A stretch of 64,000 nt of DNA from NCBI GenBank assembly GCA_022777285.1, contig JALFGN010000027.1:1-64000 (forward strand), in the 5' to 3' direction. The position numbers and the translations under genes are program-made. The DNA is from Blautia sp. (GTDB taxonomy: Bacteria; Bacillota; Clostridia; Lachnospirales; Lachnospiraceae). Each line of letters opens with the position of its first letter. Within the stretch, counting starts at the first letter, position 1. This document shows positions 14,796 to 23,960 of the stretch, one piece after another. Below the pieces are notes generated by a model. It made no database searches and was not told where the DNA came from. It worked only from the letters and a program-made list of their open reading frames with translations.

Positions 14796-15536
14796 ATGCT
14801 GGAAAATAAAGTAGCATTGGTAACAGGCGCAAGCCGTGGAATCGGAAGAGAAATCGCACTTACACTGGCAAGAGAAGGTGCCTGTGTAATCGTAAATTAT
14901 AATGGATCAAAAGAAAGAGCCCAGGAAGTGGTAGATACGATTCTTGCTCAGGGAGGAAAAGCAGCTGCCTATCAGTGCAGTGTCAGCGATTTTGATGCCT
15001 GTCAGGAAATGATCCAGTCTCTGATCAAAGAATATGGGCATATTGATATCCTGGTAAACAATGCGGGAATCACAAGAGATAATCTGATCATGAAGATGAA
15101 AGAAGAAGATTTCGATGCAGTCATTCAGACAAATCTGAAAGGAACGTTCAATACCATTCGTCATCTGTCCCGTCAGATGCTGAAACAAAGAAGTGGAAAA
15201 ATTATTAATATTTCTTCTGTTTCCGGTATTCTGGGAAATGCAGGACAGGCAAATTATGCAGCAAGTAAGGCTGGTGTGATCGGACTTACCAAGACCATGG
15301 CGAGAGAGTTGGCAAGCAGAGGCATTACTGTAAATGCAGTAGCACCGGGATTTGTAGATACAGAAATGACAGCAGTTTTATCGGAAGAGATTAAGGAAAA
15401 TGCATGCAAACAGATTCCGCTTGGAAAATTCGGAAAACCGGAAGATATTGCCAATATGGTGGCATTTCTGGCATCTGAAAAAGCAGATTATATTACCGGA
15501 CAGGTCATCAGCGTAGATGGCGGCATGAATATGTAG
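14796..15536 (+). CDS. fabG: 3-oxoacyl-ACP reductase
   Basis: A 246-residue short-chain dehydrogenase that reduces 3-ketoacyl-ACP with NADPH. The Rossmann motif is [10 protein letters not shown], with NNAG near residue 89, catalytic Ser in ISSVSG and the YAASK Tyr-Lys pair near 152; the C-terminal IDGG-like end appears as SVDGGMNM. The ATG at 14796 with AGAAGAGGA upstream is preferred over the TTG at 14790 that overlaps fabD. Part of the fab operon, ten bases before fabF. Confidence 0.97.
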   Translation: MLENKVALVTGASRGIGREIALTLAREGACVIVNYNGSKERAQEVVDTILAQGGKAAAYQCSVSDFDACQEMIQSLIKEYGHIDILVNNAGITRDNLIMKMKEEDFDAVIQTNLKGTFNTIRHLSRQMLKQRSGKIINISSVSGILGNAGQANYAASKAGVIGLTKTMARELASRGITVNAVAPGFVDTEMTAVLSEEIKENACKQIPLGKFGKPEDIANMVAFLASEKADYITGQVISVDGGMNM

Positions 15537-15545
15537 GAGGATGTT

Positions 15546-16781
15546 ATGAAGAGAGTAGTCATTACAGGTATGGGGGCAATCACACCTTTAGGATTAAACG
15601 TAGAAGAGTTCTGGTCAGGACTGAAAGAAGGAAGACATGGATTCGGAGAAATTACAAAATTTGATTCTTCTGAATACAAAGCACATATGGCAGGAGAAGT
15701 CAAAGGATTTGTAGGAAAAGATTATATGGATCCGAAAGCTGCAAGAAGAATGGAACTTTTTTGTCAGTATGCAGTAGCAGCTGCAAAAGAAGCAATCGAA
15801 GATTCCGGCTTCCATATGGAAGAGGAAGATCCTTATCGTGTGGGATGTTCCATTGGTTCCGGAATCGGAAGTCTTCAGACAGTAGAAAAAGAACATTCCA
15901 AACTTCTGGAGAAAGGCCCAAATCGTGTAAATCCGCTTATGGTTCCTATGATGATCTCCAATATGGCAGCCGGTAACGTATCCATTCAGTTCGGGCTGAA
16001 AGGAAAGAGCATCAATGTGGTAACTGCCTGCGCAACAGGTACACATTGTATCGGAGAGGCTTATCGTACCATTCAGTTTGGCGATGCAGATATTATGGTA
16101 GCAGGCGGAACCGAGTCCTGTATCACACCAGTAGGTGTCAGCGGTTTTGCAGCACTGACAGCACTTTCCACATCTACGGATCCGGATCGTTGTTCCATTC
16201 CTTTTGATAAGGAAAGAGATGGATTTGTTATGGGAGAAGGCGCCGGTGTAGTAGTTCTGGAAGAACTGGAACATGCAAAAAAACGTGGCGCGAAGATTCT
16301 GGGAGAAATTGTCGGATACGGTGCAACCAGTGATGCTTACCATATTACTTCTCCGGCAGAAGATGGAGAAGGGGCAGCAAAAGCGATGGAAAATGCAGTG
16401 AAAGAAGCAGGAATCGCTCTGGAAGAAGTGACTTACATTAATGCACATGGAACCAGTACACATCACAATGACCTGTTTGAAACAAGAGCAATCAAGAAAT
16501 TATTTGGAGACCATGCATATAAAATGAAGGTAAATTCCACAAAATCCATGATTGGACATCTGCTTGGTGCAGCCGGTGCAGTAGAAGTGATTGCATGTGT
16601 GAAACAGATGGAAAATAATTATGTACATCAGACAGCCGGCTATCAGGTAGCAGATGAAGAATGTGATCTGGATTACGTAACCGGACAGGGGGTAGAGATG
16701 GAAATTCCTTATGCACTCACAAACTCTCTCGGCTTCGGCGGACACAATGCAAGTCTTTTAATCAAAAAATTTGCAGAATAA
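15546..16781 (+). CDS. fabF: 3-oxoacyl-ACP synthase II
   Basis: A 411-residue condensing enzyme that elongates acyl-ACP with malonyl-ACP. The catalytic triad is visible: Cys in VTACATGTHCIGEA, His in NAHGTSTHHND and His in GHLLGAAGAVE. Length and end (NSLGFGGHNASLL) are family-typical. AGGAGGATGTT precedes the ATG. No fabH is present in this operon, so initiation must be encoded elsewhere. A FabB-like role in unsaturated fatty-acid synthesis cannot be decided from sequence alone. Confidence 0.97.
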   Translation: MKRVVITGMGAITPLGLNVEEFWSGLKEGRHGFGEITKFDSSEYKAHMAGEVKGFVGKDYMDPKAARRMELFCQYAVAAAKEAIEDSGFHMEEEDPYRVGCSIGSGIGSLQTVEKEHSKLLEKGPNRVNPLMVPMMISNMAAGNVSIQFGLKGKSINVVTACATGTHCIGEAYRTIQFGDADIMVAGGTESCITPVGVSGFAALTALSTSTDPDRCSIPFDKERDGFVMGEGAGVVVLEELEHAKKRGAKILGEIVGYGATSDAYHITSPAEDGEGAAKAMENAVKEAGIALEEVTYINAHGTSTHHNDLFETRAIKKLFGDHAYKMKVNSTKSMIGHLLGAAGAVEVIACVKQMENNYVHQTAGYQVADEECDLDYVTGQGVEMEIPYALTNSLGFGGHNASLLIKKFAE

Positions 16782-16793
16782 AGGAGACAGACC

Positions 16794-17267
16794 ATGGAAT
16801 TGGATAAAATTATTACTTTGATCAAAACCGTAAGTGATTCGAATCTGACACAGTTTTCACTGGAAGAAGGAAATCTGAAAATTTCCATGAAAACAGACAA
16901 ACAGACAAAAGTAATTTCCGCACCGGTTATGCCGCTTCCGACAGCGGGGGAATCCGTGCCGTCTGCAGTGATTTCCGCAGCGGAAGAAGTTCAGAAAGCA
17001 GAAGCGTTGGTTGGTGGTGAGACAGAACCGGAGGGGAATGTGGTAAAATCTCCGTTGGTAGGAACTTTTTATAATGCACCTTCACCGGAAGCAGAAGCTT
17101 TTGTAAAACCGGGTGATACCGTAAAGAAAGGTCAGGTTCTGGGAATTGTAGAGGCGATGAAGCTGATGAATGAAATTGAATCGGAATTTGACGGTGTCGT
17201 GAAACAGGTTCTTGTAGAAAATGAGCAGGTTGTAGAGTATGGACAGCCGTTGTTTGTAATCCAGTAG
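16794..17267 (+). CDS. accB: Biotin carboxyl carrier protein of acetyl-CoA carboxylase
   Basis: A 157-residue carrier. The N-terminal 40 residues form the dimerisation-type segment, a Pro/Ala/Glu-rich linker covers about 42-80, and the biotinyl domain covers 80-157 with the biotin lysine in VEAMKLMNEIE. It carries carboxybiotin between AccC and the AccDA carboxyltransferase. AAAGGAGACAGACC precedes the ATG. Placed between fabF and fabZ, a common clostridial fab order. Confidence 0.96.
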   Translation: MELDKIITLIKTVSDSNLTQFSLEEGNLKISMKTDKQTKVISAPVMPLPTAGESVPSAVISAAEEVQKAEALVGGETEPEGNVVKSPLVGTFYNAPSPEAEAFVKPGDTVKKGQVLGIVEAMKLMNEIESEFDGVVKQVLVENEQVVEYGQPLFVIQ

Positions 17268-17279
17268 GAGGCGTAAGAG

Positions 17280-17708
17280 ATGAAACTGACAACAAAAGAA
17301 ATTATGGAGATTATTCCTCACAGACAGCCATTTCTGCTGATTGATACGATTGAGGAACTGGAGCCGGGAATCCGTGCAGTAGGGAAAAAATGTGTAAGTT
17401 ATAATGAACCGTATTTTGCCGGACATTTTCCACAGGAACCGGTCATGCCTGGAGTACTTCAGGTAGAAGCACTTGCTCAGGTTGGGGCAGTTGCTATTTT
17501 AAGCAAACCGGAGAATAAAGGAAAAACCGCTTATTTTGGCGCGATTAACAATGCAAAATTTAAAACAAAAGTAGTTCCTGGTGATGTATTGACTCTGGAA
17601 CTGGAAATCATAAAAGAAAAAGGACCAATCGGAGTAGGAAAGGCAGTAGCAAGAAACCAGGATGGTAAAGTTATAGTTATGGCAGAGCTGACTTTTGCAA
17701 TCGGATAG
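17280..17708 (+). CDS. fabZ: 3-hydroxyacyl-ACP dehydratase
   Basis: A 142-residue hot-dog fold dehydratase. The family patterns are [12 protein letters not shown] at the N-terminus and the active-site [20 protein letters not shown] segment with catalytic His (near 50) and Glu (near 64). It converts 3-hydroxyacyl-ACP to trans-2-enoyl-ACP. AGGAGGCG lies about five bases before the ATG. Nine bases separate it from accC. No fabA or fabM homologue is seen in the operon, so how unsaturated chains are made is not visible here. Confidence 0.97.
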   Translation: MKLTTKEIMEIIPHRQPFLLIDTIEELEPGIRAVGKKCVSYNEPYFAGHFPQEPVMPGVLQVEALAQVGAVAILSKPENKGKTAYFGAINNAKFKTKVVPGDVLTLELEIIKEKGPIGVGKAVARNQDGKVIVMAELTFAIG

Positions 17709-17717
17709 GAGAAGAAC

Positions 17718-19058
17718 ATGTTTCAGAAAATATTAATTGCAAACAGAGGAGAAATTGCAGTTCGTATTATACGGGCCTGCAGAGAAATGGGAATCAAGAC
17801 AGTGGCTGTCTATTCGGAAGCAGACCGGGATGCGCTGCATGCACAGCTGGCAGATGAAGCGGTATGTATCGGACCAGCAGCTCCTTCAGAAAGTTATCTG
17901 AATATGGAACGTATTTTAAGTGCTACCGTTGCTACAAAGGCAGAAGCCATTCATCCGGGATTTGGTTTTCTTTCAGAGAACAGCCGGTTTGTTGAAATGT
18001 GTGAAAAATGCAATGTGACGTTTATCGGACCATCTGCAGCTGTTATTGACCGCATGGGAAACAAATCCGAAGCAAGAAAGACTATGATGGAAGCAGGGGT
18101 ACCGGTGGTGCCAGGCACCAAAGAGCCGGTTTATACTGCTGAGGAAGCTCTTGAGGCAGCAAAGGAAATCGGATTTCCGGTTATGATCAAGGCTTCTTCC
18201 GGTGGTGGCGGAAAAGGAATGCGTATTTCGGAAAGCGAGGCTGATTTTTCAGAGAATTTTAATACTGCTCAGCGAGAGTCCGTAAATGCTTTTGCAGATA
18301 ATACGATGTATCTGGAACGTTACGTGGCCCGTCCCCGTCATGTAGAGGTGCAGATTGTGGGCGACCGTTTTGGAAATGTGGTGCAGTTAGGAGAGCGTGA
18401 CTGCTCCATTCAGAGACGGCATCAGAAAATGATCGAGGAATCCCCTTCCTGTGCCATTACGGAAGAAACCAGAAAAAAAATGGGAGAGACAGCGGTGCTG
18501 GCTGCAAAGACAGTAGGCTATGAAAGTGCCGGAACCATTGAGTTTCTGCTGGCAGATTCCGGAGAATTCTTTTTTATGGAAATGAATACCAGAATTCAGG
18601 TGGAGCATCCGGTAACCGAATTTGTATCGGGTGTGGATTTGGTAAAAGAGCAGATCCGCGTTGCAGCAGGGCTGCCGCTTTCTGTAAAACAGGAAGAGAT
18701 TCAGATGAATGGGCATGCGATTGAATGCAGAATCAATGCGGAAAATCCGGCAAAGAATTTCATGCCTTGTCCGGGAACCATCGAAAATCTCTACATTCCA
18801 GGAGGAAACGGTGTGCGAATCGACACAGCTGTTTACAATGGATATCATATACCGCCCAATTACGATTCTATGATTATGAAGGTGATCGTTCATGATCGTG
18901 ACCGGGAGTCTGCCATTGCGAAGATGCGCAGCACGCTCGGAGAAGTAATCATTGAAGGGGTACAGACCAATCTGGATTTTCAGTATGATATTCTGAATCA
19001 GAAGGATTTTCTGGAAGGCAATGTAACGACCCATTTTATAGAAGAGCATTACGAGTAA
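17718..19058 (+). CDS. accC: Biotin carboxylase subunit of acetyl-CoA carboxylase
   Basis: A 446-residue ATP-grasp enzyme that carboxylates biotin on AccB using ATP and bicarbonate. Visible features are the N-terminal ILIANRGEIAVRIIRACREM, the glycine-rich ATP loop SSGGGGKGMR near residue 160, the FLLADSGEFFFMEMNTRIQV metal-binding segment near 275, and EHPVTE. Length is normal. GGAGAAGAAC precedes the ATG. It ends 14 bases before accDA. The codons for VVPGT contain a GGTGCCAGGCACC palindrome (18107-18119), probably a coding coincidence. Confidence 0.97.
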   Translation: MFQKILIANRGEIAVRIIRACREMGIKTVAVYSEADRDALHAQLADEAVCIGPAAPSESYLNMERILSATVATKAEAIHPGFGFLSENSRFVEMCEKCNVTFIGPSAAVIDRMGNKSEARKTMMEAGVPVVPGTKEPVYTAEEALEAAKEIGFPVMIKASSGGGGKGMRISESEADFSENFNTAQRESVNAFADNTMYLERYVARPRHVEVQIVGDRFGNVVQLGERDCSIQRRHQKMIEESPSCAITEETRKKMGETAVLAAKTVGYESAGTIEFLLADSGEFFFMEMNTRIQVEHPVTEFVSGVDLVKEQIRVAAGLPLSVKQEEIQMNGHAIECRINAENPAKNFMPCPGTIENLYIPGGNGVRIDTAVYNGYHIPPNYDSMIMKVIVHDRDRESAIAKMRSTLGEVIIEGVQTNLDFQYDILNQKDFLEGNVTTHFIEEHYE

Positions 19059-19072
19059 GGAGCAGATAGGAT

Positions 19073-20827
19073 ATGTCCAGATTAAAGGATTTATTTAAAA
19101 AGTCAACAAATGTGCAGATGTCTCAGAGTGAGTCTGTGGATCAGGAGGTAAATCCCCAGGTTGCAGAAGAAGCCGGACCTTCTGTTCCGGAAGGACTCTG
19201 GGTAAAATGTCCCAAATGCGGAGAGCCTCTGTACAAAGAAGATGTAGTAAAGAATAATTACGTATGTCCCAAATGCAAAGGCTATTTTCGGATCAAGGCA
19301 AAGACACGAATCCGTATGGTGGCAGACAAGGGAAGTTTTCAGGAATGGTGCACAGAACTGCATACTTTTAATCCTCTGGACTATCCGGGATATGAAGAAA
19401 AAATTGCGCAGACACAGGAGAAGACGCATCTGGAAGAGGCGATTCGTATTGGAGAAGCCAGAATTGACGGAGAAAAAGTGGTGCTGGGTGTCTGTGATGC
19501 ACGTTTCCTTATGGGAAGTATGGGGTATGTTGTAGGGGAGAAGATCACCTGTGCTTTTGAACGTGCAACACAGGAGCAGCTTCCCGTAATTCTGTTCTGT
19601 TGTTCCGGAGGAGCCAGAATGCAGGAAGGTATGGTTTCTCTTATGCAGATGGCCAAAACCTCAGCAGCCATTAAACGCCACAGTGAAGCAGGATTGTTGT
19701 ATATTCCGGTACTTACCGATCCAACGACAGGAGGCGTAACGGCAAGCTTTGCTATGCTGGGAGATATTATCCTGGCAGAGCCGGGTGCGCTGATCGGTTT
19801 TGCAGGACCAAGAGTCATTGCTCAGACCATCGGACAGAAGCTCCCAGAGGGATTTCAGAGAGCAGAATTTCTTGTAGAGCATGGAATCATTGACGGAATC
19901 GTTCACAGAAGTGTACTGCGTTCGACTCTGGCAGGTCTTGTAAAACTGCATAATCGAAACAAAGGATACTGTCAGTTTGCCAAGATCACACTTCCGGAAG
20001 GGGAACCGGAAGCGGAGAAAAAACGGAAAAATAAGGGAAATAAAGAAATGACTGCCTGGGAGCGTGTGGAAATCGCGAGAGATTCCAAACGTCCTACAAG
20101 CCTTGATTATATAGAAGCAATTTTTGATGAATTTATGGAGCTTCATGGAGACCGTGCATTTCGTGATGACGGTGCCATTGTAGGCGGCCTTGCAGTACTG
20201 GATGGACAACCGGTAACGGTTATCGGGGTTCAGAAAGGGCGCAATACAAAAGATAATATTACAAGAAACTTCGGGATGCCTTCTCCGGAAGGATATCGAA
20301 AAGCACTTCGATTGATGAAACAGGCTGAGAAATTTAATCGTCCGGTTATTAATTTTATTGATACACCAGGCGCTTTCTGCGGTGTTGAAGCAGAAGAACG
20401 TGGACAGGGAGAAGCCATTGCGCGGAATCTTATGGAAATGTCTGATCTGAAAATTCCGGTTCTGAGTATTGTAATCGGAGAAGGAGGAAGCGGAGGTGCC
20501 CTTGCAATCGGCGTGGGAAATGAAGTGTGGATGATGGAAAATGCCACTTATTCCATTTTGTCGCCGGAAGGATTTGCTTCGATTCTCTGGAAGGACAGCA
20601 AACGGGCAAAAGAGGCAGCCGAAGTAATGAAAATTACAGCAAAAGATCTCAAAAATATGGGAATTATTGAGCAGATTATCCCGGAAGAAATTCCGGCCTG
20701 TGAAAAAAATCTTCCTTTGATCGCGAAAGATATGAAAAAACGGATGCGGCATTTTCTCATGGAAATGGAAGGAAAAACGGGAGAAGAACTGGCAGCTCTT
20801 CGTTATGAACGTTTCCGGAGAATGTAA
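19073..20827 (+). CDS. accDA: Fused acetyl-CoA carboxylase carboxyltransferase AccD-AccA
   Basis: A 584-residue fusion of the two carboxyltransferase subunits, which in most bacteria are separate proteins. Residues 1-300 are AccD: a Cys4 zinc ribbon (CPKC, 15 residues, CPKC) near 44-66, then the crotonase-like fold with [10 protein letters not shown] lysine-rich linker follows near 305-325, and residues 325-584 are AccA, beginning [15 protein letters not shown] and containing [19 protein letters not shown] glycine motifs. It transfers carboxyl from biotin to acetyl-CoA to make malonyl-CoA. There is no stop or frameshift between the halves. The fusion fixes equal subunit amounts. Confidence 0.96.
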   Translation: MSRLKDLFKKSTNVQMSQSESVDQEVNPQVAEEAGPSVPEGLWVKCPKCGEPLYKEDVVKNNYVCPKCKGYFRIKAKTRIRMVADKGSFQEWCTELHTFNPLDYPGYEEKIAQTQEKTHLEEAIRIGEARIDGEKVVLGVCDARFLMGSMGYVVGEKITCAFERATQEQLPVILFCCSGGARMQEGMVSLMQMAKTSAAIKRHSEAGLLYIPVLTDPTTGGVTASFAMLGDIILAEPGALIGFAGPRVIAQTIGQKLPEGFQRAEFLVEHGIIDGIVHRSVLRSTLAGLVKLHNRNKGYCQFAKITLPEGEPEAEKKRKNKGNKEMTAWERVEIARDSKRPTSLDYIEAIFDEFMELHGDRAFRDDGAIVGGLAVLDGQPVTVIGVQKGRNTKDNITRNFGMPSPEGYRKALRLMKQAEKFNRPVINFIDTPGAFCGVEAEERGQGEAIARNLMEMSDLKIPVLSIVIGEGGSGGALAIGVGNEVWMMENATYSILSPEGFASILWKDSKRAKEAAEVMKITAKDLKNMGIIEQIIPEEIPACEKNLPLIAKDMKKRMRHFLMEMEGKTGEELAALRYERFRRM

Positions 20828-20860
20828 AGGAAAAATCAGGACAAAAGAAAGAGCAAGAGT

Positions 20861-21910
20861 ATGAGCAAACCATTGAGAATCGGAAATTTAGAAGCAAAGA
20901 TCCCGGTCATTCAGGGAGGAATGGGTGTGGGAATCAGCTTATCCGGACTTGCAGGCAGTGTGGCTTCCTGCGGCGGAATCGGTGTGATTTCCACAGCTCA
21001 GATCGGATGGCGGGAACCGGATTTTCGTAAGAATCCTTTTGAAGCGAATTTCCGGGCTATTGAAAAAGAAATCAAAAAAGCAAGAGAAATCGCAAAAGGC
21101 GGAATTATTGGTGTCAACATTATGGTTGCTACCCAGAGATATGAAGAATATGTGAAAACGGCAGTAAAAGCAGGAGTGGATCTGATCATATCCGGGGCAG
21201 GTCTTCCTGTGGATCTTCCCAAATATGTTGCAGGGACGAAGACAAAGATTGCTCCCATTGTGTCTTCCCTGAAATCCTTGAATGTGATTTGCCGTATGTG
21301 GGAAAGAAAATATAAGACAGCACCGGATCTGGTAGTGATCGAAGGACCAAAAGCAGGAGGGCATCTTGGATTTTCCAGAGAGGAGCTGGATACATTCACA
21401 GAAGAAGCCTACGATGAAGTGATTCGGTCCATTATCGAAAAAGTGAAGGAATATGGAGAAAAATTTGCAAAAAAAATTCCGGTTGTAGTAGCTGGCGGCA
21501 TTTACGACAGGAAAGATATGGAGCATGCGATGGATTTAGGTGCAGATGGAGTACAGATGGGTACCCGTTTTGTGACTACAAAGGAATGCGATGCTTCGGA
21601 AGCATACAAACAGACCTATATTCAGGCGAAAAAAGAAGATATCCGTATTGTACAAAGTCCGGTCGGTATGCCGGGCCGTGCAATCGCGAATCCATTTCTG
21701 GAACGGGTAAAGAAGGAAAAATGTAAAATCAGCCATTGTTATAAGTGTATCGTAACCTGTGATCAGAAGGAAATTCCTTATTGTATTACAGAAGCATTGG
21801 TAAATGCAGCAGAAGGAAGGGTAAATGACGGACTGTTATTCTGCGGAGCGAATGCATACCGGTCAGAAAAGATCGAGACAGTGGAAGAGATTATGAAAGA
21901 GTTTGCTTAA
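20861..21910 (+). CDS. Nitronate monooxygenase-family flavoprotein, likely enoyl-ACP reductase
   Basis: A 349-residue FMN-dependent TIM-barrel protein of the NMO/FabK superfamily (IPVIQGGMGVGISLSGLAGS at the start; GGIYDRKDMEHAMDLGADGVQMGTRF-type phosphate-binding end, quoted in part). The operon has every elongation enzyme except an enoyl-ACP reductase, and this is the last gene, so a FabK-like role is inferred. It differs from pneumococcal FabK by a longer C-terminus with a cysteine cluster (CKISHCYKCIVTC near residue 287, then another Cys near 308) and by the motif EGPKAGGHLGF. Whether it reduces enoyl-ACP or oxidises nitronates is not settled by sequence. AAAGAGCAAGAGT precedes the ATG. 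A strong terminator follows. Confidence 0.85.
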   Translation: MSKPLRIGNLEAKIPVIQGGMGVGISLSGLAGSVASCGGIGVISTAQIGWREPDFRKNPFEANFRAIEKEIKKAREIAKGGIIGVNIMVATQRYEEYVKTAVKAGVDLIISGAGLPVDLPKYVAGTKTKIAPIVSSLKSLNVICRMWERKYKTAPDLVVIEGPKAGGHLGFSREELDTFTEEAYDEVIRSIIEKVKEYGEKFAKKIPVVVAGGIYDRKDMEHAMDLGADGVQMGTRFVTTKECDASEAYKQTYIQAKKEDIRIVQSPVGMPGRAIANPFLERVKKEKCKISHCYKCIVTCDQKEIPYCITEALVNAAEGRVNDGLLFCGANAYRSEKIETVEEIMKEFA

Positions 21911-21912
21911 AT

Positions 21913-21951
21913 AAAAAAATCCCCGGAGCTGTTGCTTCGGGGATTTTTTTT
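21913..21951. terminator. Terminator of the fab operon
   Basis: AAAAATCCCCGGAGC pairs with GCTTCGGGGATTTTT around a TGTT loop, followed by a run of T. A-rich on the left, so it can also stop the convergent minus-strand gene. Confidence 0.93.
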
Positions 21952-21967
21952 GTTCACATATTGATTT

Positions 21968-22288
21968 TTAACTGAAAAGTTTTGCTTCTTTTTCTTTGCT
22001 GTACTTAATGTCAATGGATGGATTCTCTTTTTTCAGAAGTTCCAGAAAATGAAGCGTTTCTTCTCTTCCGGGGGTATTGATCATAATCTTCTTTTTGTCT
22101 TTGGTCCAGACAACCAGCTGACACAGATCAAATGCCACATTTCCGCAGCATACTTTGGATTTCACTTCCTGAATGCGCAGATAAGCCCATAGAATGTCCT
22201 GACAGGGAATCTGCTTCCAGCGAAAACCTGATTTATAAGCAAGATTGTCATTTTCCAGTTTTAACGCATGTTCCATTTTTCCAGTCAT
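21968..22288 (-). CDS. Unrecognised 106-residue cytosolic protein
   Basis: I do not recognise this protein with certainty. It is soluble, 106 residues, with alternating short hydrophobic stretches (LENDNLAYKSGFRWKQIPCQ, QLVVWTKDKKKIMINT) that look like a small beta-sheet domain, perhaps PH-like, and a final helix (REETLHFLELLKKENP). The ATG at 22288 has GGAGG seven bases upstream. TTGTTT-17-CATAAT on the minus strand about 30 bases upstream could be its promoter. It is a monocistronic gene converging on the fab operon; no role is suggested by context. Confidence 0.75.
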   Translation of the reverse strand: MTGKMEHALKLENDNLAYKSGFRWKQIPCQDILWAYLRIQEVKSKVCCGNVAFDLCQLVVWTKDKKKIMINTPGREETLHFLELLKKENPSIDIKYSKEKEAKLFS

Positions 22289-22364
22289 AATAAGCCTCCT
22301 TATTGTATGAGTCTATTATGTAGGAAAACAATAGAAAAAACAAGAAGAAAAAGTTATTCCCTAC

Positions 22365-22393
22365 TTGAAAAGTAAAAAACCTTACGGTATAAT
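22365..22393 (+). promoter_or_regulatory. Sigma-A promoter of gltX
   Basis: TTGAAA (22365-22370) and TATAAT (22388-22393) with a 17-base spacer; transcription should begin near 22400. Confidence 0.8.
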
Positions 22394-22404
22394 TTTAGCG
22401 ACAT

Positions 22405-22425
22405 GGGTACCGGGTGTACCCTTTT
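22405..22425 (+). other. Short hairpin with T-run in the gltX leader
   Basis: GGGTAC (22405-22410), loop CGGGT, GTACCC (22416-22421), then TTTT. It lies at the very 5' end of the predicted transcript. It may stabilise the RNA or cause early termination. No T-box motifs are present. Confidence 0.5.
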
Positions 22426-22471
22426 CGCATGAAGAAAAAATCGGGGAAAAGTCCCAGAAGGAGATAGATTG

Positions 22472-23938
22472 ATGAGCACTGTAAGAACAAGATTTGCACC
22501 AAGCCCTACAGGAAGAATGCATGTAGGAAATTTAAGAACTGCACTGTATGCATATTTGATCGCAAAACATGAAAATGGAAGTTTTATGCTGCGTATTGAA
22601 GATACGGACCAGGAGCGTTTTGTGGATGGAGCATTGGAAATTATTTATCGTACCCTGGAAAAAACAGGTCTGGTACACGATGAAGGTCCGGATAAGGATG
22701 CAGGATATGGTCCTTATGTACAGAGTGAGAGAAATGCACAGGGGATTTATCTGAAATATGCAAAACAGCTGATCGAACAGGGGGATGCTTATTACTGCTT
22801 CTGTACAAAAGAGCGTCTGGAATCTTTAAGAGCCAATGTGGGAGAAGATGGAAAAGAAATTTCTGTATACGATAAACATTGTCTGCATCTGAGCAAAGAA
22901 GAAGTAGAGGCAAAACTGGCAGCGGGAGAACCGCATGTCATTCGTTTTAATATGCCTGTGGAAGGTACAACTACATTTCATGATGATATCTACGGAGCAA
23001 TTACTGTTCCAAATAATGAACTGGATGATCTGATTCTGATCAAATCGGACGGATATCCGACCTATAATTTTGCAAATGTTGTAGATGACCATTTGATGGG
23101 AATCACACATGTGGTAAGAGGAAATGAATATCTGTCTTCTGCTCCGAAATATAACAGAATCTACGAAGCATTCGGATGGGAAGTTCCTACCTATGTGCAT
23201 TGTCCGCTGATCACCAATGAGGAACATAAAAAGTTAAGCAAACGTTCCGGACATTCTTCTTATGAGGATTTACTGGAACAGGGCTTTATTTCAGAAGCCA
23301 TTGTGAATTATGTGGCGCTTCTTGGATGGTGTCCGCAGGATAACCGGGAAATTTTCAGTCTCGAAGAACTGGTGAAAGAATTTGATTATCATCACATGAG
23401 TAAATCTCCGGCTGTATTTGATATGGCAAAACTGAGATGGATGAACAGTGAATATATGAAGGCTATGGATTTTGATAAATTTTATGAAATGGCTCTTCCT
23501 TATATCCAGAATGTGATTCATAAAGATCTTGATCTGAAAAAGATCGCACAGATGGTAAAAACAAGAATTGAAGTGTTCCCGGATATCCCGGATCTGATTG
23601 ATTTCTTTGAGGAAGTGCCGGAATATGATGTTTCTATGTATACACATAAGAAAATGAAAACCAATCCGGAAATCTCTCTGGAAGTTCTGAATAAGATTCT
23701 TCCGGTTCTGGAAACACAGGAAGATTACAGCAATGATGCGCTGTATGAACGGCTCTGTGCATTCGCAAAAGAGAATGGTTATAAAAACGGACAGATTTTG
23801 TGGCCGATCCGTACCGCTCTTTCCGGAAAACAGATGACACCTGCAGGCGCTACAGAGATTCTGGAAGTGCTGGGCAAGGAAGAGTCTGTAAAAAGACTGA
23901 AAGCAGCCGTAGAAAAATTAACACAGGAAATAAAATAA
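22472..23938 (+). CDS. gltX: Glutamyl-tRNA synthetase
   Basis: A 488-residue class I aminoacyl-tRNA synthetase that charges tRNA-Glu (and often tRNA-Gln in Clostridia, which use the amidotransferase route). The HIGH-like motif is [20 protein letters not shown] and the KMSKS-like motif [11 protein letters not shown] near residue 253. The length is usual for bacterial GluRS. ATG 22472 is preferred over the adjacent TTG 22469; AGAAGGAGAT lies upstream. Twenty-two bases separate it from the helicase gene, with which it may be cotranscribed. Confidence 0.97.
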   Translation: MSTVRTRFAPSPTGRMHVGNLRTALYAYLIAKHENGSFMLRIEDTDQERFVDGALEIIYRTLEKTGLVHDEGPDKDAGYGPYVQSERNAQGIYLKYAKQLIEQGDAYYCFCTKERLESLRANVGEDGKEISVYDKHCLHLSKEEVEAKLAAGEPHVIRFNMPVEGTTTFHDDIYGAITVPNNELDDLILIKSDGYPTYNFANVVDDHLMGITHVVRGNEYLSSAPKYNRIYEAFGWEVPTYVHCPLITNEEHKKLSKRSGHSSYEDLLEQGFISEAIVNYVALLGWCPQDNREIFSLEELVKEFDYHHMSKSPAVFDMAKLRWMNSEYMKAMDFDKFYEMALPYIQNVIHKDLDLKKIAQMVKTRIEVFPDIPDLIDFFEEVPEYDVSMYTHKKMKTNPEISLEVLNKILPVLETQEDYSNDALYERLCAFAKENGYKNGQILWPIRTALSGKQMTPAGATEILEVLGKEESVKRLKAAVEKLTQEIK

Positions 23939-23960
23939 ACATTCCTGAACGGAGAATTTT

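Noticed and set aside
15615..16466. A 283-codon open frame antisense to fabF
   Set aside because: Same shadow composition, no start signals, and complete overlap with a certain gene.
18107..18119. A second copy of the GGTGCC(T/A)GGCACC palindrome as a mobile repeat in accC
   Set aside because: It encodes the conserved VVPGT residues of biotin carboxylase, so coding constraint explains it.
19661..20752. A 363-codon open frame antisense to accDA
   Set aside because: It mirrors the codon structure of the fused accDA gene, has no ribosome site, and its translation is rich in Phe, His, Cys and Ser like other antisense shadows here.
22400..22471. A T-box leader at gltX
   Set aside because: The leader is only about 70 bases and has no T-box sequence or specifier stem.
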